The position numbers were made by a program, and so were the translations under genes. Of a stretch of DNA of 27,477 nt, positions 18,901 through 26,700 are shown in pieces. The DNA comes from Polychytrium aggregatum (taxonomy: Eukaryota > Chytridiomycota > Chytridiomycetes > Polychytriales). The notes beneath the pieces were generated by a model. It saw only the letters and a list, made by a program, of their open reading frames with translations. It had not been told where the DNA came from and made no database searches. The DNA lies in the NCBI RefSeq assembly GCF_025602895.1, contig NW_026516516.1, forward strand, positions 1 to 27,477, written 5' to 3'. Position 1 is the stretch's first letter. Each line of letters starts with the position of its first letter.

Positions 18901-20064
18901 CGCAGGCACTTCGACAGTCGCAGTGCTCGGCTCGTCAGTGGGCAGGACATGGACCTGAAAGATGGTCAGGGGTTGCGTTCCATGCCTGCATGCATCCAAA
19001 GACTCGCGCATCGAGCGGTAATCAATGCTGCAGACGCGGAGAGGAGCGTCCGAGCTGAGAGGAGGGGCGTGGACAAGGTCAGAATAATGTTCGACGGTTA
19101 CTTTATTCTGAACAATGTCCGAAGAACAAACAACAGGAGGAGGTACATCAAGGAGGGAAAGAGAACTGACAACAGAAGAAGGGGTTTGGGAAGAGCGAAG
19201 GGGTTCGGGAGGAACAAGACAAGAAGGGGAAGACGAAGGTGGGAGCGTAGGAGAGGAGCTTAGATCAATCAAAGGAGTGGAATCATCAAGAAGGGGAGTG
19301 ACATTGGAGGAAGTGGAGCAAGACGAAAGAGAAGTAGTGCATGGAGAGGGGTCGGAATCAACAGAAGGAGGGAGACAAAGAAGACCGCGAGACCAGACAA
19401 TCTTGGGCTCGGCGGTGCGCAACCAAGGAAAGCCAAGGATAAGTGGTTGATGTGGAGACCTGATCACATCGAACCGAAGGCGTTGCGAGACGTCCCCGAG
19501 AATCACCTCGAGTGGAGCAGTCTCGCGGAGGATGGGGCCAGACGACAGCGGCTTACCATCCACGCCTTCCACTGCCAAGGGCGAAGCCTTGGAGCAGGTG
19601 GGGACAGAGTGTCGAGCAACAAAGTCCTCGTCGATAAAGTTGCCAGAGGCACCAGAATCGACAAGTCCTTCGCACGACAGAGAATCACCAGAAGGAAGAC
19701 GAACAGCGACGGGAACAACCAACGAGCAACGACGAACAGACGAAACACAAGACTTTGGTTCGGTACCAGCTTCGGCACCAGGGTTGCGGCTAGCACAGAC
19801 AGTTAACTTTGCCGAGGGTTGGCAGGACAGCTCAGGTATTTGCACCTGTGGATGAGGTGCAGTTCCCAGTGACACCAGAGGTGCCACGGGTACTATGCCA
19901 GAGCTGAGAGTGTCCGCCGGTCCAGAGGCAAGGCGAAGCTGTCCGCACATCACTGCTTCCCCAGTACTTACCAAAGGCACCTTACCAATGTCTTCACTTT
20001 CGGAAGGCGGTGGGCACGGCTCCGGTTCAAGGCCTTCACTTAGAACCGGGCCTGGTCGTTTCCC
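15958..20064 (-). CDS. pol: Family-A Pol polyprotein, apparently complete (A2)
   Basis: This is a chromovirus Pol. Residues are numbered from a GTG at 19980 (1,340 residues). Protease VDSGA lies at about 107-111. A Ser/Thr/Pro-rich linker lies at about 205-285. The RT has [18 protein letters not shown] and YLDD at 547-550. RNase H has ESDAS at 694-698 and TDHKNLEY at about 764. The integrase zinc finger is H909, H916, C946, C949. The DDE triad is D979, D1039, E1075. The GPF module is near 1211, and the chromodomain is at about 1269-1320 (EWEVEEILDS, DWKGYP, SWEPAD). No ATG precedes the protease region except one at residue 11, and the frame is open in -1 phase across the gag stop. I therefore start it at the GGGAAAC heptamer (20064-20058) and infer a Gag-Pol fusion. 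No lesion is seen. The terminal arginines are encoded by the PPT. Confidence 0.95.
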   Translation of the reverse strand, partial: GKRPGPVLSEGLEPEPCPPPSESEDIGKVPLVSTGEAVMCGQLRLASGPADTLSSGIVPVAPLVSLGTAPHPQVQIPELSCQPSAKLTVCASRNPGAEAGTEPKSCVSSVRRCSLVVPVAVRLPSGDSLSCEGLVDSGASGNFIDEDFVARHSVPTCSKASPLAVEGVDGKPLSSGPILRETAPLEVILGDVSQRLRFDVIRSPHQPLILGFPWLRTAEPKIVWSRGLLCLPPSVDSDPSPCTTSLSSCSTSSNVTPLLDDSTPLIDLSSSPTLPPSSSPSCLVPPEPLRSSQTPSSVVSSLSLLDVPPPVVCSSDIVQNKVTVEHYSDLVHAPPLSSDAPLRVCSIDYRSMRESLDACRHGTQPLTIFQVHVLPTDEPSTATVEVPAEYKDFLSVFSKQEADSLPPHRPYDCPIDLEPGKSPKFGPLYSLSEPELHALRDYLDENLAKGFVRPSSSPAGSPILFVKKKDGSLRLCVDYRALNGITVKNRYPLPLIGELLDRLRGAKVFTKLDLRGAYNLLRIRSGDEWKTAFRTRYGHFEYLVMPFGLTNAPATFQHFINDVLRTELDQFAIAYLDDILIYSADPSQHVEHVKQVLSKLRAAKLYCKLEKCEFSKTSVSFLGFMVSPEGIGMERSKLSAILDWPIPRNISDLRSFVGFANFYRRFIDGYAKIAGPMTRLFRKTHGFQWSREADKAFRSLKDAFVSEPVLVHPDPSKPFVVESDASDFALGCVLSQRGADDRLHPCSFHSRTLSNAERNYSIYEKELLAIKEAFEAWRHYLEGAQHPVAVLTDHKNLEYLATARILNQRHARWSQFLSRFDIRIQYRPGARNGKADALSRRSDYIPSSASVSRDPPLLLDPAAVIRVLRSRDARSSVASRSDPVDLLQLIAEEQARDPGLDKYRRDPKFVWNGQYLTFQNRIVVPESCRVPALKSCHDPVAVGHPGIRRTLALVSRQFWWQTYRKDVKEYVSTCDTCARSKAPRHKPFGFLLPLQTADRPWGTLTMDFITDLPKSKGHTCIFVVVCSLTKMAHFMSWRSLPSAEETASLFLDNVFRLHGLPDTVVSDRGSQFTSRFWKALCTQLGIQTSLSTAFHPQTDGQTERVNQVINQYLRCYTSYQQDDWAELLPLAEFSYNNLENSSTHASPFLATYGFHPRFEVPVVAGGPDVPSATERVEHLQRNLALLKENLEKAKSDYKHFSDLRRSQAPDLRPGDQVWVLTRNISTTRPSKKLDYQRIGPFTILEAVGTLAFRLDLPKDIKVHPVFHVSLLEPYKKNSLPGRVQAPPPAVVIDGNLEWEVEEILDSKFVRGKLHYLIDWKGYPVTDRSWEPADIVFAPTVAAEYHRRYPDKPGPRRTQDGTRRSLRRR
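20003..20064 (-). promoter_or_regulatory. A2 -1 frameshift signal (GGGAAAC plus pseudoknot-capable stem)
   Basis: This is the same signal as in A3 (23717-23778). The heptamer G GGA AAC lies at 20064-20058 in the gag frame. An 8-nt spacer follows, then a 7-bp stem CCGGTTC/GAACCGG, and the loop segment GAAGGC can pair with GCCTTC downstream. Confidence 0.8.
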
Positions 20065-21017
20065 GAACTGAAGTCTTGCACTTCTCCATCTTCGTAAACG
20101 ATGGTGCGGATGATCCTCGGGCCGGGAGGTCCAGGGGGCGGTCCGGTAGCTCTGGTAGATCCAAACTTGACGGGGCAGTTTCGTACCAAGTGGCCCTTCT
20201 TGCCACAGTACAGGCAGAGTCCAAAGCGGCGGCGGCGTTGTTTCTCCTCGGCGGTCAGGGGTCCAGAGACGGCAGAGTCCACTTGCATGGGCTCGGAAAC
20301 AATGTAGGAGGGGTGCGGCGGAGCGAGGACGGGCGCGGGAGCGATGGCGGGAACGGCAGCGGAGGCGGAACCAAAGGCGAACTGGGAAGACCGGTAGCGG
20401 GCAGGCGTGCTTCGGCGCTCTTGACGGCGCTCGCGGATTCGTGCATCGAGCTCGTTACAAAGCTCGATGTACTCCTCCAGATCTCGTGGCAGAGGGCGAA
20501 CTCGCGAAAGTTCGTCTCTGACATCATCCGACAAGCCAAGTCGGAAGAACGAGATCTTTGCACCGTCGTTCCAAGTCGTATCGGCGGCAATACGAAGGAA
20601 CTCGGATGCATAGACTGCGCACGGGCGGTTGCCCTGAGACAGTGTGGTGATCACTGACTCGGCAGTCCTGGCCCGATCAGGGTCGTCAAACACTTTGGAA
20701 AAGCGTTCTAGGAAATCGCCAAAAGAGTTGAGTCGGGGATCACCCATCTCAAGCATCGGAGTCGCCCACTGGAGAGCCGGTCCAGTGAGCAGACTAATGA
20801 CGAATCCGACCTTAATCGGGTCAGCAGGGAACCGGTGGGGCTGCATTCGTATATACAGTTTGCACTGATTTACGAATGCCCGGAACCCTTGCCGGTTACC
20901 GTCGTAACGGTCCGGCATCTGCACGCTGTACCCAGCGGCAGGAGCATCGCGAGCTGTCCGGAGCTCGGCGAGCTCGGCCTCCAAGGCACGGAGGCGGTCC
21001 ACGAGGGCAGGATCCAT
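20040..21017 (-). CDS. gag: Family-A Gag (325 aa, A2)
   Basis: This is the structural precursor of the virus-like particle. The start at ATG 21015-21017 is in a good eukaryotic context (GCCATGG); a longer frame to 21218 begins only at a non-ATG codon in the LTR. Residues 3-27 form a short leucine-rich coiled-coil-like helix. A gag core follows at about 35-190 (MPDRYDGNRQGFRAFVNQC, then FRLGLSDDVRDEL), then Arg-rich and Ala/Pro-rich stretches. A CCHC zinc knuckle follows (C268, C271, H276, C281), and the tail is Pro/Gly-rich. Gag ends 24 bases after the start of the slippery heptamer, and Pol follows in -1 phase. Confidence 0.95.
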   Translation of the reverse strand: MDPALVDRLRALEAELAELRTARDAPAAGYSVQMPDRYDGNRQGFRAFVNQCKLYIRMQPHRFPADPIKVGFVISLLTGPALQWATPMLEMGDPRLNSFGDFLERFSKVFDDPDRARTAESVITTLSQGNRPCAVYASEFLRIAADTTWNDGAKISFFRLGLSDDVRDELSRVRPLPRDLEEYIELCNELDARIRERRQERRSTPARYRSSQFAFGSASAAVPAIAPAPVLAPPHPSYIVSEPMQVDSAVSGPLTAEEKQRRRRFGLCLYCGKKGHLVRNCPVKFGSTRATGPPPGPPGPRIIRTIVYEDGEVQDFSSGNDQARF

Positions 21018-21196
21018 GGCGGGACTGGGACTGGGACTGGGAAAAAAAAAAAAAAAGCGAGGAGGTTCAAGAACAGGAGAGCGAAGAGGGCTCAGACACA
21101 AGTGTGCTTGAGGTTCGGACAGGACTAGGAAAGGGGCGGGGCTAGGAGCGGAAGATACCAAGCAGGTGGTATCAGTAGAAGAGAGTTCGAACAAAG
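21018..21196 (-). other. A2 5' leader with A15 homopolymer
   Basis: This is the leader between 5' LTR and gag. It contains the primer-binding site (21184-21195), a 15-base homopolymer near 21042-21056 and three CCCAGT units next to the ATG. No other gene is present. The homopolymer is 13 in A1 and 9 in A3. Confidence 0.8.
21184..21195 (-). other. A2 primer-binding site, self-priming type
   Basis: Minus-strand TTTGTTCGAACT begins one base after the 5' LTR. It is perfectly complementary over 12 bases to AGTTCGAACAAA in the same LTR (plus-strand 21284-21295), 39 bp downstream of the TATA box (21327-21334). No TGG tRNA-type start is present. Confidence 0.75.
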
Positions 21197-21615
21197 TGTA
21201 AGGAGTGAACAAGCGCAAGGACGAAGACCAAGTGCTTGGTATGAGCTTTATTAGCTTTTAGCCCCGAACACCAAAGAACAAGTTTTGTTCGAACTGGTGT
21301 TCAACATAGGCTCAGACATGCAGGGCTATTTATAGACCGGGAGAAGGTCGAGGGGCAAAAGTGGGCGAGAAGGGTGGAGCATCACAGAGAAGCGAGAAGG
21401 GGGTGCGAGAGTGGCTGGTGTGCAAGCGAGAGAGGCTTGGCACAGCCCGGGGACATGTGCCGAGCGGTGGGGGAGGCAGGAAACCAGTAGACGCGGGTGG
21501 CAACGGCGCGTGCTCATGCATGGGGGCAAACAAACACGTGGGGACTCATGATTGGTGCGGAGGGCGAGAGCATGCGGGACAATCTCATTGGTCCGTTGTG
21601 ATGCTGGTCATCACA
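21197..21615 (-). repeat. A2 5' LTR (419 bp)
   Basis: This is the promoter LTR of A2. The minus-strand TATAAATA is at 21334-21327 and the AATAAA signal at 21252-21247. It reads identical to the 3' LTR and ends at the GTTAC duplication (21616-21620). Confidence 0.95.
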
Positions 21616-22171
21616 GTTACCCCCCTCCTTAGGGAACTTGTCCTTGCGGGAGAGGGCGTCGGCGGCATTGTTGAGGGTTCCGGGTCGATACCTGATGACG
21701 AAGTTGTAATCGCCAAGGATCTCGGACCAACGGACTTGGCGACGGCTGAGGTTGCGGGAGGTCTGGAAGTATTCGAGGTTCTTGTGGTCGGTGACGACCT
21801 CGGTGGCTTGGGAGGAGAACTCGAGGTAGTGTCTCCATTGCTTGAAGGCTGCGACGATGGCGAGAAGTTCCTTATCATAGATTTGATAATTCATTTCTGC
21901 ATCGAGCAGCTTCCGGGAGTAGAAGGCGACGGGGTGGAGGAGGCCTTCGTCGTCGCGCTGACTGAGAACAGCGCCAAGAGCATAGTCAGATGCGTCGGCT
22001 TCGATGACGCACTGACGCTCGGGGTCGAAGTGGCGAAGGACAGGACCGGTGCTCAGGCATTCCTTAAGCTTCAGGAATGACGTTTGAGCCGAGGGAGACC
22101 AGGAGAACTTGATGTCCTTCTTCAGGAGGTCCGTCAGCGGGGTGGCGATCTTGGAGTAGTCCTTGACGAAC
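21616..22171 (-). pseudogene. pol: B2 Pol, middle part: RT end and RNase H
   Basis: This is the piece of family-B pol between A2 and A3. It encodes the end of the RT region (KDYSKIATPLTDLLKK), RNase H (IEADASDYALGAVLSQ and VTDHKNLEYF) and the RNase H-integrase linker. Its frame is open and collinear with 13971-15538 across A2. The upstream end at 22171/22172 is broken by A3. The last five bases CGAAC (22167-22171) should recur after A3's far end, beyond the window. Apparent open frames running into A2 or A3 LTRs are junction chimeras. Confidence 0.9.
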
Positions 22172-22452
22172 TGTGATGACCAGCATCACAACGGACCAAT
22201 GAGATTGTCCCGCATGCTCTCGCCCTCCGCACCAATCATGAGTCCCCACGTGTTTGTTTGCCCCCATGCATGAGCACGCGCCGTTGCCACCCGCGTCTAC
22301 TGGTTTCCTGCCTCCCCCACCGCTCGGCACATGTCCCCGGGCTGTGCCAAGCCTCTCTCGCTTGCACACCAGCCACTCTCGCACCCCCTTCTCGCTTCTC
22401 TGTGATGCTCCACCCTTCTCGCCCACTTTTGCCCCTCGACCTTCTCCCGGTC

Positions 22453-22460
22453 TATAAATA
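22453..22460 (+). promoter_or_regulatory. TATA box of A3 LTR
   Basis: TATAAATA lies in the LTR. Transcription is expected to start about 30-40 bp downstream, close to the CAGTTCGAACAAAA stretch (22491-22504) that can pair with the primer-binding site. The AATAAA at 22535-22540 is the matching 3' end signal of the R region. Confidence 0.75.
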
Positions 22461-22534
22461 GCCCTGCATGTCTGAGCCTATGTTGAACACCAGTTCGAAC
22501 AAAACTTGTTCTTTGGTGTTCGGGGCTAAAAGCT

Positions 22535-22540
22535 AATAAA
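22535..22540 (+). terminator. Polyadenylation signal in A3 LTR
   Basis: AATAAA lies 82 bp after the start of the TATA box. It would be used in the 3' LTR copy and marks the end of R. Confidence 0.6.
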
Positions 22541-22590
22541 GCTCATACCAAGCACTTGGTCTTCGTCCTTGCGCTTGTTCACTCCTTACA

Positions 22591-22763
22591 CTTTGTTCGA
22601 ACTCTCTTCTACTGATACCACCTGCTTGGTATCTTCCGCTCCTAGCCCCGCCCCTTTCCTAGTCCTGTCCGAACCTCAAGCACACTTGTGTCTGAGCCCT
22701 CTTCGCTCTCCTGTTCTTGAACCTCCTCGCTTTTTTTTTCCCAGTCCCAGTCCCAGTCCCGCC
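22591..22763 (+). other. A3 5' leader with primer-binding site and T9 homopolymer
   Basis: The primer-binding site TTTGTTCGAACT (22592-22603) follows the LTR by one base. It is complementary over 12 bases to 22492-22503. A T9 run and three CCCAGT units precede the gag ATG. No ATG-initiated gene is seen in the leader. Confidence 0.8.
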
Positions 22764-23741
22764 ATGGATCCTGCCCTCGTGGACCGCCTCCGTGCCTTGG
22801 AGGCCGAGCTCGCCGAGCTCCGGACAGCTCGCGATGCTCCTGCCGCTGGGTACAGCGTGCAGATGCCGGACCGTTACGACGGTAACCGGCAAGGGTTCCG
22901 GGCATTCGTAAATCAGTGCAAACTGTATATACGAATGCAGCCCCACCGGTTCCCTGCTGACCCGATTAAGGTCGGATTCGTCATTAGTCTGCTCACTGGA
23001 CCGGCTCTCCAGTGGGCGACTCCGATGCTTGAGATGGGTGATCCCCGACTCAACTCTTTTGGCGATTTCCTAGAACGCTTTTCCAAAGTGTTTGACGACC
23101 CTGATCGGGCCAGGACTGCCGAGTCAGTGATCACCACACTGTCTCAGGGCAACCGCCCGTGCGCAGTCTATGCATCCGAGTTCCTTCGTATTGCCGCCGA
23201 TACGACTTGGAACGACGGTGCAAAGATCTCGTTCTTCCGACTTGGCTTGTCGGATGATGTCAGAGACGAACTTTCGCGAGTTCGCCCTCTGCCACGAGAT
23301 CTGGAGGAGTACATCGAGCTTTGTAACGAGCTCGATGCACGAATCCGCGAGCGCCGTCAAGAGCGCCGAAGCACGCCTGCCCGCTACCGGTCTTCCCAGT
23401 TCGCCTTTGGTTCCGCCTCCGCTGCCGTTCCCGCCATCGCTCCCGCGCCCGTCCTCGCTCCGCCGCACCCCTCCTACATTGTTTCCGAGCCCATGCAAGT
23501 GGACTCTGCCGTCTCTGGACCCCTGACCGCCGAGGAGAAACAACGCCGCCGCCGCTTTGGACTCTGCCTGTACTGTGGCAAGAAGGGCCACTTGGTACGA
23601 AACTGCCCCGTCAAGTTTGGATCTACCAGAGCTACCGGACCGCCCCCTGGACCTCCCGGCCCGAGGATCATCCGCACCATCGTTTACGAAGATGGAGAAG
23701 TGCAAGACTTCAGTTCGGGAAACGACCAGGCCCGGTTCTAA
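22764..23741 (+). CDS. gag: Family-A Gag (325 aa, A3)
   Basis: This is the plus-strand copy of the A2 Gag, reading the same protein from MDPALVDRLR to the TAA at 23739-23741. It has the gag core (about 35-190) and the CCHC knuckle (C268, C271, H276, C281). The start ATG has a GCCATGG context. It sits 173 bp after the LTR. The frame overlaps pol in -1 phase at the GGGAAAC heptamer (23717-23723). Confidence 0.95.
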   Translation: MDPALVDRLRALEAELAELRTARDAPAAGYSVQMPDRYDGNRQGFRAFVNQCKLYIRMQPHRFPADPIKVGFVISLLTGPALQWATPMLEMGDPRLNSFGDFLERFSKVFDDPDRARTAESVITTLSQGNRPCAVYASEFLRIAADTTWNDGAKISFFRLGLSDDVRDELSRVRPLPRDLEEYIELCNELDARIRERRQERRSTPARYRSSQFAFGSASAAVPAIAPAPVLAPPHPSYIVSEPMQVDSAVSGPLTAEEKQRRRRFGLCLYCGKKGHLVRNCPVKFGSTRATGPPPGPPGPRIIRTIVYEDGEVQDFSSGNDQARF

Positions 23742-23778
23742 GTGAAGGCCTTGAACCGGAGCCGTGCCCACCGCCTTC
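23717..23778 (+). promoter_or_regulatory. Programmed -1 frameshift signal of family A
   Basis: A canonical slippery heptamer G GGA AAC (23717-23723) is in phase with gag. After an 8-nt spacer, CCGGTTC (23732-23738) pairs with GAACCGG (23753-23759). In the 14-nt loop, GAAGGC (23744-23749) can pair with GCCTTC (23773-23778), giving an H-type pseudoknot. The gag stop lies in the loop. Shifting back one base at the heptamer enters the pol frame exactly. Confidence 0.82.
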
Positions 23779-26700
23779 CGAAAGTGAAGACATTGGTAAG
23801 GTGCCTTTGGTAAGTACTGGGGAAGCAGTGATGTGCGGACAGCTTCGCCTTGCCTCTGGACCGGCGGACACTCTCAGCTCTGGCATAGTACCCGTGGCAC
23901 CTCTGGTGTCACTGGGAACTGCACCTCATCCACAGGTGCAAATACCTGAGCTGTCCTGCCAACCCTCGGCAAAGTTAACTGTCTGTGCTAGCCGCAACCC
24001 TGGTGCCGAAGCTGGTACCGAACCAAAGTCTTGTGTTTCGTCTGTTCGTCGTTGCTCGTTGGTTGTTCCCGTCGCTGTTCGTCTTCCTTCTGGTGATTCT
24101 CTGTCGTGCGAAGGACTTGTCGATTCTGGTGCCTCTGGCAACTTTATCGACGAGGACTTTGTTGCTCGACACTCTGTCCCCACCTGCTCCAAGGCTTCGC
24201 CCTTGGCAGTGGAAGGCGTGGATGGTAAGCCGCTGTCGTCTGGCCCCATCCTCCGCGAGACTGCTCCACTCGAGGTGATTCTCGGGGACGTCTCGCAACG
24301 CCTTCGGTTCGATGTGATCAGGTCTCCACATCAACCACTTATCCTTGGCTTTCCTTGGTTGCGCACCGCCGAGCCCAAGATTGTCTGGTCTCGCGGTCTT
24401 CTTTGTCTCCCTCCTTCTGTTGATTCCGACCCCTCTCCATGCACTACTTCTCTTTCGTCTTGCTCCACTTCCTCCAATGTCACTCCCCTTCTTGATGATT
24501 CCACTCCTTTGATTGATCTAAGCTCCTCTCCTACGCTCCCACCTTCGTCTTCCCCTTCTTGTCTTGTTCCTCCCGAACCCCTTCGCTCTTCCCAAACCCC
24601 TTCTTCTGTTGTCAGTTCTCTTTCCCTCCTTGATGTACCTCCTCCTGTTGTTTGTTCTTCGGACATTGTTCAGAATAAAGTAACCGTCGAACATTATTCT
24701 GACCTTGTCCACGCCCCTCCTCTCAGCTCGGACGCTCCTCTCCGCGTCTGCAGCATTGATTACCGCTCGATGCGCGAGTCTTTGGATGCATGCAGGCATG
24801 GAACGCAACCCCTGACCATCTTTCAGGTCCATGTCCTGCCCACTGACGAGCCGAGCACTGCGACTGTCGAAGTGCCTGCGGAGTACAAGGACTTCCTGTC
24901 TGTTTTCTCTAAACAGGAAGCTGACTCCTTGCCTCCGCATCGCCCTTATGACTGCCCCATTGACTTGGAGCCGGGCAAGTCGCCAAAGTTCGGGCCTCTG
25001 TACTCACTGTCCGAGCCCGAACTTCACGCTCTGCGTGACTATCTCGACGAGAATCTTGCCAAGGGATTCGTTCGTCCTTCGTCGTCCCCAGCAGGCTCAC
25101 CAATCCTCTTCGTCAAGAAGAAGGACGGCTCACTTCGTCTTTGCGTTGACTACCGCGCACTGAACGGTATCACGGTAAAGAACCGTTACCCTTTACCGCT
25201 GATCGGCGAGCTGCTGGACCGACTTCGAGGCGCGAAGGTGTTCACTAAGCTGGACCTTCGTGGAGCCTACAATCTGCTGCGCATCCGCTCCGGGGACGAG
25301 TGGAAGACAGCTTTCCGTACTCGATATGGGCACTTCGAGTACTTGGTGATGCCCTTTGGGCTCACCAACGCGCCAGCGACGTTCCAGCACTTCATCAACG
25401 ACGTCCTGCGCACCGAGTTGGACCAGTTCGCAATTGCGTATCTTGACGATATCTTGATCTACAGTGCTGATCCGTCGCAGCATGTAGAGCACGTCAAGCA
25501 GGTCCTCTCGAAGCTCCGAGCTGCAAAGCTGTATTGCAAGCTGGAGAAGTGCGAGTTCTCCAAAACCTCGGTCTCGTTCCTTGGTTTCATGGTCTCGCCC
25601 GAGGGCATCGGTATGGAGCGATCCAAGCTCTCTGCGATCTTGGATTGGCCCATACCGCGCAACATCTCGGATCTTCGATCCTTTGTCGGGTTTGCGAACT
25701 TCTATCGACGCTTCATCGATGGATACGCAAAGATCGCGGGGCCCATGACTCGGCTCTTCCGGAAGACGCATGGCTTCCAGTGGTCCCGCGAAGCCGATAA
25801 AGCATTCAGATCCTTGAAGGATGCCTTCGTTTCGGAGCCCGTTCTGGTGCATCCGGACCCATCCAAGCCGTTCGTCGTAGAGTCAGATGCGTCGGACTTT
25901 GCGCTTGGATGCGTGCTCTCCCAGCGGGGTGCTGATGATCGCCTTCATCCTTGCTCGTTCCATTCGCGGACACTCTCGAATGCTGAACGTAACTACAGCA
26001 TATACGAGAAAGAGCTGTTGGCGATCAAGGAGGCTTTCGAGGCGTGGCGACACTACCTCGAAGGCGCCCAGCATCCCGTTGCCGTTCTGACCGATCACAA
26101 GAACTTGGAGTACCTGGCAACGGCTCGCATCCTAAACCAGCGTCATGCACGGTGGTCCCAGTTCTTGTCTCGGTTCGACATCCGCATCCAGTACCGTCCT
26201 GGTGCGAGGAACGGCAAGGCCGATGCCCTGTCTCGTCGCTCGGACTACATCCCTTCGTCGGCCTCCGTGTCGAGGGATCCGCCTCTGCTTCTCGATCCTG
26301 CCGCGGTGATACGCGTGCTCCGAAGCAGAGACGCCCGCTCTTCGGTTGCAAGTCGCAGTGACCCTGTGGATTTGCTGCAGCTCATAGCCGAAGAGCAGGC
26401 TCGGGATCCCGGTCTAGACAAATACCGTCGTGACCCGAAGTTCGTCTGGAATGGCCAGTACCTCACCTTCCAGAACAGGATTGTGGTCCCAGAGTCGTGC
26501 CGAGTTCCGGCGCTCAAGTCGTGCCATGACCCAGTCGCTGTGGGTCATCCAGGCATCCGACGGACTCTGGCTCTGGTATCGCGACAGTTTTGGTGGCAAA
26601 CCTATCGGAAAGATGTCAAAGAGTACGTCTCGACGTGCGACACCTGTGCACGCTCGAAAGCTCCGCGACACAAGCCGTTTGGGTTCCTGTTGCCACTCCA

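Larger units (their letters stand above)
15539..21615 (-). mobile_element. Complete family-A Ty3/Gypsy chromovirus A2 (6,077 bp)
   Basis: This is the full reference copy of family A. It has a 3' LTR (15539-15957), PPT, pol, gag, leader, primer-binding site and 5' LTR (21197-21615), flanked by GTTAC duplications. The LTR pair reads as identical and both frames are open, consistent with a recent insertion that may still be competent. It sits in the pol of B2, in the same orientation. Confidence 0.96.
13391..22171 (-). mobile_element. Family-B copy B2, interrupted by A2 and broken by A3
   Basis: B2 inserted into family C. Its 3' LTR is 13391-13970, then pol runs 13971-15538 and 21616-22171 around the A2 insertion. 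At 22172 the sequence passes into A3. The upstream part of pol, gag and the 5' LTR are not in the window. The LTR differs from B1 LTRs at about ten substitutions plus one deletion, so B2 is a distinct, somewhat divergent copy. Confidence 0.92.
22172..22590 (+). repeat. A3 5' LTR (419 bp)
   Basis: The LTR starts TGTGATGACCAGC and ends TCACTCCTTACA. U3 carries two CCAAT boxes (22196-22200, 22232-22236), a CACGTG motif (22247-22252) and a CATGCATG palindrome (22265-22272). The matching LTRs of A1 and A2 are its reverse complement. Confidence 0.95.

Noticed and set aside
21042..21056. A15 run as a poly(A) tail of a retroposed gene
   Set aside because: It lies at the same place in all A copies, between LTR and gag ATG, inside a complete LTR element.
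21361..22080. Open frame spanning the A2 LTR and antisense B2 pol
   Set aside because: It combines non-coding LTR sequence with the wrong strand of pol. No recognisable domain.
22254..22461. Small 67-codon open frames in A LTRs
   Set aside because: They lie in U3 upstream of the TATA box, so they would not be in the element transcript.
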